Shown here: piece by piece, positions 1 through 5,354 of the stretch | Position numbering within the stretch: position 1 is the first letter of the stretch | Layout: each line of letters begins with the position of its first letter | From: Aquificaceae bacterium | GTDB lineage: Bacteria; Aquificota; Aquificia; Aquificales; Aquificaceae | Direction: 5' to 3' | DNA length: 6,495 nucleotides | Assembly (NCBI GenBank): GCA_015490215.1 | Contig: WFYH01000131.1 | Coordinates: 1 to 6,495 of the forward strand | Translations under genes and position numbers: made by a program | The notes under the pieces: generated by a model | Told to the model about the DNA's origin: nothing | Seen by the model: the letters and a program-made list of their open reading frames with translations, nothing else | Database searches by the model: none

Positions 1-256
1 CTATGGCAGGCATCGTGAGGGTTCTTATGGAACCCCTTGAGTTGAGTTCAATCGCCATCTTTACAACGGTGTCGTTGTCGGGAGCTTCTATTATGTTTAC
101 AAAGTCGTAAGGTCCCATTACCGCATACTGGGCGATGATCTTAACACCAAATTTGCTGGTGACCTCCTCGTCCACCTCCTTTATTCTTTCGGGCTTGTTC
201 TTAAGAGTCTTCGCACCTTCATCAGTTAAAGTGGTGAGCATTACAAATATCGGCAT
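1..256 (-). CDS. GYD domain-containing protein (partial, 3' end outside window)
   Basis: The first 85 residues of a small protein are visible; the gene runs off the left edge. The product begins MPIFVMLTTLTDEGAKTLKN. It has the pattern of the GYD family: a short N-terminal beta strand, a 'T-x-x-G-x-K-x-[LI]-K' helix start, and the signature here read as MGPYD (residues 47-51), followed by a V-x-I-I-E-A-P strand and a final R-T-L-T-M strand. Family members are about 90-110 residues with a ferredoxin-like fold and have no established biochemical role, so only about 10-20 residues should be missing. The ATG at 254-256 is preceded by a strong GGGAGGTAAG ribosome binding site (about 262-271), which fixes the start. 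The protein is soluble, with no signal peptide or membrane segment. It is transcribed divergently from rpmI. The family assignment is confident; the function is unknown. Confidence 0.8.
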   Translation of the reverse strand, partial: MPIFVMLTTLTDEGAKTLKNKPERIKEVDEEVTSKFGVKIIAQYAVMGPYDFVNIIEAPDNDTVVKMAIELNSRGSIRTLTMPAI

Positions 257-294
257 ATTTCTTACCTCCCCTTGGGTTTTTCACATAATTAGAA

Positions 295-321
295 TTTATA
301 GCGCTTAGAGGCTCTTTACAA
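295..321 (-). promoter_or_regulatory. Candidate promoter for the GYD gene
   Basis: On the minus strand TTGTAA (321-316) is followed after 15 bp by TATAAA (300-295). The alternative -10 TAAATT (298-293) gives a 17-bp gap if the -35 is read as TTGTAA. Either would start transcription roughly 25-35 nt before the GYD ATG. The call rests on the match to sigma-70 consensus and position only. Confidence 0.4.
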
Positions 322-334
322 GCACGTAACCTAC

Positions 335-376
335 TCCCTCGCCTTGTGGAGGGAACGGGTTATAATATCTTCCCTC
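335..376. repeat. Inverted-repeat cluster around the rpmI -10 box
   Basis: Three copies of one short element are visible: TCCCTC at 335-340, its complement GAGGGAA at 349-355, and TTCCCTC at 370-376. The middle copy can pair with either neighbour: 6 bp with an 8-nt gap on the left, or 7 bp with a 14-nt gap on the right, the latter gap containing TATAAT. The right arm falls at the expected transcription start, so this would act as a DNA operator rather than an RNA hairpin. Chance occurrence is possible because the arms are short. Confidence 0.35.
361..366 (+). promoter_or_regulatory. -10 box (TATAAT) of the rpmI promoter
   Basis: A perfect TATAAT lies 32 bp before the rpmI ATG, so the mRNA leader would be only about 26 nt. 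No good -35 hexamer is seen at the usual 16-18 bp upstream (the bases there read ctcgcc-like), and there is no TGn extended -10. A TTGTGG at 344-349 is only 11 bp away, too close. Either the -35 is weak or an activator helps. A leader this short leaves no room for the long structured leader used for L20 feedback in Escherichia coli or Bacillus rpmI operons. Confidence 0.55.
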
Positions 377-398
377 TAAGGCAGGAGGAAATGGAAAG

Positions 399-602
399 AT
401 GGCTAAGGTTAAGATGAAGACTAACAGGTCTGCAAAGAAGAGGTTTAAGGTTACAGCCAAGGGGAAAATCAAAAGATGGAAGAGCGGGGGCGCCCACTAC
501 AATACAAAGAAGGATCCCGCAAGAAAAAGGCGCCTCAGAAAGGCTACCTATGTAAAGGAGAACATGGTGGAGCACGCTAAGGAGCTCCTGAAAGTTGGTT
601 AA
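399..602 (+). CDS. rpmI: 50S ribosomal protein L35
   Basis: This encodes 67 residues rich in Lys and Arg, the usual L35 length. It starts MAKVKMKTNRSAKKRFKVTA and carries the conserved family features: K-x-K-T-x-[RS]-x-A-K-K-R-F at the N-terminus, G-K-[IV]-K-R and a basic 'H-x-x-x-K-K-x-x-x-R-K-R-x-L-R-K' stretch in the middle. L35 binds 23S rRNA in the large ribosomal subunit. An AGGAGG ribosome binding site (383-388) sits 10 nt before the ATG, slightly far; an out-of-frame ATG at 391 lies between. No in-frame alternative start fits. In most bacteria rpmI sits between infC and rplT; here its upstream neighbour is a divergent GYD gene and its downstream neighbour is the convergent nrdG, so it is a single-gene unit. 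Its last 26 bp, including the stop, overlap the 3' end of nrdG on the other strand. The identification is secure. Confidence 0.96.
   Translation: MAKVKMKTNRSAKKRFKVTAKGKIKRWKSGGAHYNTKKDPARKRRLRKATYVKENMVEHAKELLKVG
577..602. other. Convergent 26-bp overlap of rpmI and nrdG 3' ends
   Basis: The rpmI stop (600-602, plus) lies inside nrdG and the nrdG stop (577-579, minus) lies inside rpmI. Both C-termini look natural. The overlap includes the perfect palindrome AGGAGCTCCT (580-589), but there is no T-run on either side, so no intrinsic terminator can be called for either gene. Confidence 0.85.
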
Positions 603-1206
603 AGGGACAGTCCTCTACAAGGAAAAACTCGTTCAGGAACCAAGGAGATTTTAGAGAATTTGTAAATTCCTTTATCTTTTCCAGATCCCTTCCGTTGAGC
701 CAAGGGTATCTCGGCGTTCTGAAAAGAGTAAGGGGCATACCGTCCACAATGGAAATGGTTTCCTTTATAGGTTCCGGATCAGCTTCTGCACCCGCAGTGT
801 AGGAAAGTTTGTCTTTATCATCCAAAGGCGCCTTTATGTCAACCGCAAATCCATCCACTAAGGGCTTTAAGTCTCTTACCACCTGAGGGCTGTAGCCGTT
901 TGTGTCTATGCGCACGCTCACATAGGGAAACTGGAGCTTGAGTTTCTCTAAAAAGGTTTTCAGCTTTTCAGGTTTGTGGACGGTAGGTTCTCCCCCCGAC
1001 AAAACCACCGTGTCTATTGCCGGGTTTTTTTCAAGCTCTTCTATCACCCTTCCTTCGGTTAAGGTAGGCTCTTCAAGCCCCAAGACGAGCTTCCAGTTCT
1101 GGCAGTGTTTGCATCTGAAGTTACACCCGTTTAGGAAAAGCACTAAGCTCCATCTTCCGGGAACGTCCTTGGAAGAGAGAACCATGGCGGAAAATTTCAG
1201 GGTCAT
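577..1206 (-). CDS. nrdG: Anaerobic ribonucleotide reductase activating protein (radical SAM)
   Basis: This is a 209-residue radical-SAM enzyme that uses a [4Fe-4S] cluster and S-adenosylmethionine to place the glycyl radical on NrdD, in the cytoplasm and without oxygen. The cluster-binding motif CX3CX2C is at Cys28, Cys32 and Cys35 within L-N-G-C-N-F-R-C-K-H-C-Q-N-W. The SAM-binding SGGEP motif is at 70-74. DTNG (about 101-104) and a V-D-G-F-A-V-D-I-K strand follow, as in the short NrdG2-type activases of about 190-230 residues. Its ATG overlaps the nrdD stop as ATGA (1203-1206), and a strong GGAGGAGG site (1214-1221) lies 7 nt upstream inside nrdD, so the two are translated together and at comparable levels. 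The 3' end runs 26 bp into rpmI on the opposite strand. Without nrdD next door a 7-carboxy-7-deazaguanine synthase-like or pyruvate formate-lyase activase reading would be possible, but the neighbour settles it. Confidence 0.92.
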   Translation of the reverse strand: MTLKFSAMVLSSKDVPGRWSLVLFLNGCNFRCKHCQNWKLVLGLEEPTLTEGRVIEELEKNPAIDTVVLSGGEPTVHKPEKLKTFLEKLKLQFPYVSVRIDTNGYSPQVVRDLKPLVDGFAVDIKAPLDDKDKLSYTAGAEADPEPIKETISIVDGMPLTLFRTPRYPWLNGRDLEKIKEFTNSLKSPWFLNEFFLVEDCPFNQLSGAP

Positions 1207-3206
1207 TTCCCTGCCTCCTCCAATTCAAAACTGCGGACCTTTTTCCTTGTTACCCAGTCAGCCCTTCTTCCCCCCTGCCAATAGTTTTCTTCCCCTTCGT
1301 AGATAAACCTTTCTTTGTCCACCTTCTTTACCTTTCTCGCCACAGGTCTGTAATACCCTATAACACGGGAGTAGACCACCGTATCGTCGGATCCGCAGTA
1401 AGGGCAGGTGAACCTCTCACCCACTATCTTTGTCCCGCAGGAATTGCACAGGGTCAGAGTTGGGGTGAGAGTTATGTATATGATGGGTAGGTTTTCAAAG
1501 ATCCTCTTTACAAAGCTTTTCAGAGCCTCCGCGGAGGGTTTTTCGTTCAGGAATATGTGCTGAATGCTACCTCCTGTTGCAAACCTTTGGGTGGTAGAGG
1601 ACACTTCCAACTGCCTGCCCAAGGATGGACCATCGTATGGAGGCTGAAAGCCCGCGGTTAAGAAAACTCCAGACCCTTCCGGGCTACCTTTAACGTAAGG
1701 AGCTATACCGTCCACCTTGCCAAGCCAGTATTCCCTGTAGAGTTTGTATTTGTTCCAATTGCCAGAGCTTACATCTTTGAAGAACTGAAGATCTTTCTGG
1801 GCGAGCTTGGGACCTGCGGTCTCGCCGGGTGCATATTCAAAGTTCCAAGGAACACCGTCCTCTTCCATAAAGGTGTTAAGGGTTTCAAGGATAAAGTCCG
1901 CAACCTCTTGAGCAAACTTGATACCCTCGGGATGGAAGATGCCCGACTCCTCTTCAATTATCTTTTCGTCTTTGTCCCTTACGAAGTATCCAAAGTTTAT
2001 AAGCCCCTCGTGACCTCCCTGCAGGGAAATGGTATTGAACATAGTGGAAAGGTCCTTCATGTAATAGAAGAAGGTGGGATAAAGTTCTTTGTGGCTCTCT
2101 ATAAATTCCCTTTTTTTCATCAGAACGTTCCTTGCCTTGTGAAGGATATCTTTTAGGTGCTCAAAGAGTGCCTCCTTGTTTCCCCTGTGGAGCCACCCGA
2201 GCCTGTTGAAGTTTATGGATATCACCCCGACTGAACCCACCCCTGAAGCGTTTCCGAAAATGGAACCCGTGTTGGAAACCCTGAGAACCTCGCCTATATC
2301 CACCTGAAACCTACAGCAAAAACTTCTCTGCAGATAAGGATTTCTCGGTTCCAGTCCCCTCTCTATAAAGGGTTTACTCAGGAAGTTTTCAAAGTAAGCA
2401 CCTCCGTGCTTGTCAAGGTTTTCAAGAAACTGTGTAAAAACGGGGTCGTTGAAGTCAAAGTCGTCGGTTATCTGAACGGTTATGAGGGGGAAGGTCCAAG
2501 GTCTGCCGTCCGCATCGCCTTCCCACATTGCTTTTAGAAAGCCCAAAGCCACTCTGTTATAGACCTCTTTGGGTATTTCTCCGTATTTTTTGTCTAAGAT
2601 TTTCCCGCCGACGACTACAAACTCCTCTTCAAGGGATGGAGCAGGCTTACCGAACTCAAGGGTGACGTTGGTAAAGGGACTGTTACCGCTTCTGAAAGGC
2701 AGGTTTATGTTGTAGAGGAAGCTCTGGAAGGCATGGGCTATCTCTTCAAGGGAGTATTTTCTTCCTTTGTAGTTTTCTTCATACCATACGTAAGAAGAGG
2801 CTATGGTTACCAAATCGTTTAAGGCTACCGCACCCGCCACCTCTTGGGATATGAGACATATAAAGTTGGCACACTGATCAAGAAGGTTTCTGAGCCTCTT
2901 CGGTGGTCTTGAACGGGGCATCACCTTTGAGTTGGAAGTAAGTCCGTTCACCGCTATATCCCTTGCGGAAAAACCTACACAGTAAGGTCCCAAGAGGGCG
3001 AGCTGATGCTGATACCACCAGCCCTCTTCGTGCATTAACCTTTCCTCTTCGCTCAGGATCTGTCTGAGCATGTAGTCTTTCATCACCTCACCGGAGAGGA
3101 TGTTGGCTAAGGCGGGAAGAGAATAAACAAGGTTGGCGTTGTGCTTAGCTATGTCTTCGGAACGAAGGTATTCATCGATTACAGCAAGAAGTTTTTCTTT
3201 GACCAT
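1203..3206 (-). CDS. nrdD: Anaerobic (class III) ribonucleoside-triphosphate reductase
   Basis: This 667-residue glycyl-radical enzyme reduces ribonucleoside triphosphates to dNTPs in the cytoplasm. Near the C-terminus a zinc site is formed by Cys587, Cys590, Cys601 and Cys604 (CNSCG and CPYCG). It is followed by the glycyl-radical loop R-V-I-G-Y-Y-R-P with Gly617. The N-terminal part (about 8-90) aligns by eye with the catalytic-domain start of other NrdD proteins ('N-A-N-L-V-Y-S-L'), so the ATP-cone of the E. coli enzyme appears to be absent; that agrees with the length (E. coli about 712). Odd points: the finger loop (311-330) has no cysteine, the usual H-I-H-D reads Y-Q-H-Q (65-68), and about 15-20 extra residues follow the radical loop. 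Cys76 in G-P-Y-C-V-G and the pair Cys297-Cys298 are present. The ATG has a GGAGGTGA site (3211-3218). It overlaps nrdG by four bases. Family assignment is very secure; the chemistry details are inferred. Confidence 0.95.
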   Translation of the reverse strand: MVKEKLLAVIDEYLRSEDIAKHNANLVYSLPALANILSGEVMKDYMLRQILSEEERLMHEEGWWYQHQLALLGPYCVGFSARDIAVNGLTSNSKVMPRSRPPKRLRNLLDQCANFICLISQEVAGAVALNDLVTIASSYVWYEENYKGRKYSLEEIAHAFQSFLYNINLPFRSGNSPFTNVTLEFGKPAPSLEEEFVVVGGKILDKKYGEIPKEVYNRVALGFLKAMWEGDADGRPWTFPLITVQITDDFDFNDPVFTQFLENLDKHGGAYFENFLSKPFIERGLEPRNPYLQRSFCCRFQVDIGEVLRVSNTGSIFGNASGVGSVGVISINFNRLGWLHRGNKEALFEHLKDILHKARNVLMKKREFIESHKELYPTFFYYMKDLSTMFNTISLQGGHEGLINFGYFVRDKDEKIIEEESGIFHPEGIKFAQEVADFILETLNTFMEEDGVPWNFEYAPGETAGPKLAQKDLQFFKDVSSGNWNKYKLYREYWLGKVDGIAPYVKGSPEGSGVFLTAGFQPPYDGPSLGRQLEVSSTTQRFATGGSIQHIFLNEKPSAEALKSFVKRIFENLPIIYITLTPTLTLCNSCGTKIVGERFTCPYCGSDDTVVYSRVIGYYRPVARKVKKVDKERFIYEGEENYWQGGRRADWVTRKKVRSFELEEAGK

Positions 3207-3232
3207 TTTCTCACCTCCGAGGGTATTGATGA

Positions 3233-3238
3233 ATTATA
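3233..3238 (-). promoter_or_regulatory. -10 box (TATAAT) of the nrdDG promoter
   Basis: The minus strand reads TATAAT here, 26 bp before the nrdD ATG, in the 64-bp gap behind the glycosyltransferase. The predicted leader is about 20 nt and contains only the ribosome binding site. No clear -35 hexamer is found at 16-18 bp, and I see no sequence resembling the NrdR box (acaCwAtATaTwGtgt). nrdD and nrdG therefore probably form their own transcription unit, possibly also receiving read-through from upstream. Confidence 0.5.
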
Positions 3239-3270
3239 GATCAGGTTTTAAGGTTAAGGGGTGATTTCTT

Positions 3271-4224
3271 TCAGGTCTCCCCCTCGTCTAAATTTATCTT
3301 CTCCTCAATTACGTAGGGCCTTTCGCCCTTGGACTCGTAATAGGTTCTTATGATAAGCTCCGCTATCACACCGGTGGAGAAGAGCTGGACCCCGGTGAGT
3401 ATCAACAGAACTCCGAGTATAAGTAGGGGTCTGTCTCCTATATCCTCCCCCAAAAAGATCTTCAGAAAGGTAAGGTAGGCTTCTATGAGGAAGCCTACAA
3501 AGAACATAAGGAAACCCACCCCGCCGAAGACATACAGGGGTTTGGTTATGTATTCGTTGAGAAACTTCACCAAGAATATGTCAAGGATGACGCGGATGGT
3601 TCTGCCTATCCCGTACTTAGATTTACCGTATATGCGGGGATGGTGCCTGACGGGAATTTCAGTAACCTTGGCACCGAAGCGCTTTGCCAAAGCGGGCAGG
3701 AACCTGTGCATATCCCCGTAGAGCCTGTATCTCTTGGCTATTTCCGCCTTGTAAGCTTTGAGGGTGCACCCGTAGTCGTGGAGTTTCACACCGGTTACCT
3801 TTGAGATTATCCAGTTGGCTATCATTGAGGGAAGCTTGCGGGAGAGGAAGGGATCCTTTCTGTCCTTACGCCAACCGCTGACTATGTCGTAACCCTCCTG
3901 GATCTTTTCAAGCAGGCGGGGTATGTCCTCCGGGTCGTTTTGGAGATCCGCATCCATTGTTATTATCACGTCCCCGGAGGCGTGAACAAAACCCGCATAC
4001 ATGGCGGCGGTTTGTCCGTAGTTCCTTCGGAAGCGAATTACCTTAACGGTGCGGTCTTTCTTTGCTATATCTTTCAAAATTTCCGGTGTTCTGTCGTCGC
4101 TCCCGTCGTCAACGAAGATTATTTCGTATTCTCCGCCGAGCTTATCAAGAACTTCTTTGAGTTTTTTGTAAAGGTGGGGTATACTCTCCTCCTCGTTGTA
4201 GGCGGGTATTACCACCGAGATCAT
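3271..4224 (-). CDS. Family 2 glycosyltransferase, polyprenyl-phosphate (DPM1/GtrB-like) type, membrane anchored
   Basis: This 317-residue enzyme probably moves a sugar from a nucleotide donor to a polyprenyl phosphate at the inner membrane face. The GT-A fold fills residues 1-215. Visible motifs are V-V-I-P-A-Y-N-E-E-E-S-I at 4-15, V-D-D-G-S-D-D at 38-44, the metal-binding D-A-D-L-Q at 91-95, Y-G-C-T-L-K-A-Y at 151-158, and the basic R-x-Y-G-K-S-K-Y-G at 197-205 near the membrane. Two hydrophobic segments follow (about 228-252 and 266-292) with a short cytoplasmic tail, the usual topology of DPM1-like/ArnC/GtrB bacterial members. Length is typical. The start at MISVVIPAYN is the only reasonable one, although the ribosome binding site is weak (only a CAGAG-like match). 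It lies 25 bp after the rhodanese remnant and 64 bp before nrdD, same strand. The sugar and lipid cannot be read from the sequence. Roles in lipopolysaccharide or protein glycosylation are both possible. Confidence 0.9.
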   Translation of the reverse strand: MISVVIPAYNEEESIPHLYKKLKEVLDKLGGEYEIIFVDDGSDDRTPEILKDIAKKDRTVKVIRFRRNYGQTAAMYAGFVHASGDVIITMDADLQNDPEDIPRLLEKIQEGYDIVSGWRKDRKDPFLSRKLPSMIANWIISKVTGVKLHDYGCTLKAYKAEIAKRYRLYGDMHRFLPALAKRFGAKVTEIPVRHHPRIYGKSKYGIGRTIRVILDIFLVKFLNEYITKPLYVFGGVGFLMFFVGFLIEAYLTFLKIFLGEDIGDRPLLILGVLLILTGVQLFSTGVIAELIIRTYYESKGERPYVIEEKINLDEGET

Positions 4225-4249
4225 TATGCTCTGTTTATTTTAACCCGAG

Positions 4250-4405
4250 CTACTTGTATGTGCCCAAAGTAGTTTTGGGTGTCACGTAGTCTGCCAGCCC
4301 GGCTATACCTCCCTTGAGGGCGTAAACGTTGTCAAAGCCGAGGCTTCTGAGAGCAAAGGTCACCACTATAGCTCTTGCCCCGGAGTGACAGGCATAAGAT
4401 TTATC
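4250..4405 (-). pseudogene. Rhodanese-like sulfurtransferase, C-terminal remnant
   Basis: Immediately after the accA TAG (4406-4408) and in the same reading frame, 51 codons stay open until a second TAG at 4250-4252. They encode DKSYACHSGARAIVV, then F-A-L-R-S-L-G-F-D-N-V-Y-A-L-K-G-G-I-A-G-L, then a short polar tail. This is the second half of a single rhodanese domain: the active-site loop C-H-S-G-A-R (the Cys that would carry the persulfide is residue 6), the 'L-x-x-x-G-F-x-N-V-Y-x-L-x-G-G-I' helix-strand-helix, and the domain end, where the usual Trp after GGI-x-G is Leu. The N-terminal half of the domain is absent and is not found in any frame of accA. No start codon with a ribosome binding site precedes it; an ATG at 4395 is out of frame and gives a nine-residue peptide. 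It is most simply a gene truncated by a deletion. Translation could occur only by read-through of the accA stop. A half domain should not fold alone. The fragment has no internal stop, so the truncation may be recent. Confidence 0.75.
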
Positions 4406-5353
4406 CTACGAAACTTCAAAAACCCCCATGGAGGAAAACTTCTCCAAGCGCTCCTGAACAAGTTGGTCGGGGGATTTTTGACAAAGTTCTTTTAAGCACC
4501 TTTTTAGGTAGTATCCGACCACAAGGGCGGATCTTTTGTGATCCCAATGGGCAGCACCGAAGGGTTCCTTTATCACGCAGTCTACCACACCGAGGTTGTA
4601 TAGATCCTGTGCGGTGAGTTTTAGAGCCTTTGAAGCCTCCTTTACCTTCTCCTGCTCCTTCCAGAGAATGGCGGCGCATCCTTCTGGGGATATGACCGAG
4701 TAGTACGCGTTCTCCATAATACACACCCTGTTTGCTACCCCGAGGGCGAGCGCTCCGCCACTTCCTCCCTCTCCTATGACCAACGCTACCGAGGGGACCT
4801 TAAGGTGTCCCATCACGAACATGCTTTCCGCTATGGCTTCGGACTGACCCCTCTCCTCCGCCCCTATACCCGGATAAGCACCGGGAGTGTCTATGAAGGT
4901 TATTAGGGGCATGTTAAATTTCTCTGCCAGCTTCATCACCCTTATAGCTTTCCTGTAACCTTCGGGATGGGGCATTCCGAAGTTCCTTTCTATCTTCTCT
5001 TGGGTTCCCCGCCCCTTTTCATGTCCTATCACAGCAACGGGAATTTTACGGAAGTATCCGAAGCCCGCTATTATAGCCCTGTCATCGCCAAACCTTCTGT
5101 CCCCGTGGATTTCTATAAAGTCCTTTATTAGATACTTGATGTAGTCGGAGGTGTGGGGTCTGCGGGGGTGCCTTGCAAGACGCACTCTGTCCCAAGGTGA
5201 TAGGTTGGCGTAAACTTTCTTTGCTCTCTTTTTAAATTCCCTTTGCAAGCTCCTTAGTTCCTTTTCCACCTCCTTTTGAAACCTGTATACCGCCTTTAGG
5301 TTTTCTATTTTCTCTTTAAGCTCTACAAGTTTTTTTTCAAACTCAAGATACAT
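4406..5353 (-). CDS. accA: Acetyl-CoA carboxylase, carboxyltransferase subunit alpha
   Basis: This encodes 315 residues, the normal AccA length. With AccD it transfers the carboxyl group from biotin (on AccB) to acetyl-CoA, making malonyl-CoA for fatty-acid synthesis in the cytoplasm. A charged coiled-coil N-terminus (about 1-48) leads into the crotonase-like core. Family signatures are H-P-x-R-P-x-T-x-D-Y at 62-71, G-H-x-K-G-R at 110-115, R-N-F-G-M-P-H-P-E-G-Y-R-K-A at 123-136, D-T-P-G-A-Y-P-G-I-G-A-E-E-R-G-Q at 155-170, G-E-G-G-S-G-G-A-L at 194-202 and Y-S-V-I-S-P-E-G-C-A-A-I-L-W at 218-231. The C-terminus (E-K-F-S-S-M-G-V-F) is the usual family end, so the gene is complete and its TAG is the natural stop. 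The ATG comes one base after the aspC stop (TGA-A-ATG). An AGGTGG lies 15 nt away, rather far, so translation is likely coupled to aspC. No accD is in view. A rhodanese remnant continues its frame downstream. Confidence 0.97.
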   Translation of the reverse strand: MYLEFEKKLVELKEKIENLKAVYRFQKEVEKELRSLQREFKKRAKKVYANLSPWDRVRLARHPRRPHTSDYIKYLIKDFIEIHGDRRFGDDRAIIAGFGYFRKIPVAVIGHEKGRGTQEKIERNFGMPHPEGYRKAIRVMKLAEKFNMPLITFIDTPGAYPGIGAEERGQSEAIAESMFVMGHLKVPSVALVIGEGGSGGALALGVANRVCIMENAYYSVISPEGCAAILWKEQEKVKEASKALKLTAQDLYNLGVVDCVIKEPFGAAHWDHKRSALVVGYYLKRCLKELCQKSPDQLVQERLEKFSSMGVFEVS

Positions 5354-5354
5354 T

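Noticed and set aside
580..589. Perfect palindrome AGGAGCTCCT as a bidirectional terminator for rpmI and nrdG
   Set aside because: It has no loop and no T-run on either strand, so it cannot work as an intrinsic terminator; it lies in two overlapping coding frames.
656..669. GAATTT-GT-AAATTC inverted repeat followed by a T-rich stretch (671-680) as the rpmI terminator
   Set aside because: The stem is nearly all A/T with a 2-nt loop and the T-stretch is interrupted; it is inside nrdG coding sequence.
938..1306. 122-codon plus-strand open frame opposite nrdG and the end of nrdD
   Set aside because: Antisense to two confidently identified genes, low-complexity Ser/Pro-rich product, no ribosome binding site: a shadow frame.
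3251..3260. Tandem TTAAGG-TTAAGG near the nrdD promoter as a regulatory repeat
   Set aside because: Two six-base copies in an A/T-rich gap are too little to support an operator, and it does not match the NrdR box.
4237..4242. TAAAAT on the minus strand as a -10 box for the glycosyltransferase
   Set aside because: There is no acceptable -35, and it would leave a leader of only about 6 nt; read-through from aspC-accA explains expression as well.
4263..4279. CCCAAA-N5-TTTGGG hairpin near the end of the rhodanese remnant as a terminator for aspC-accA
   Set aside because: No T-run follows it on either strand; the six-pair stem is within the open remnant frame and could be chance.
4416..4724. 102-codon open frame on the minus strand, offset from accA
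   Set aside because: It lies wholly inside the intact accA gene, its Arg/Gly-rich sequence resembles no family, and it does not hold the missing rhodanese half.
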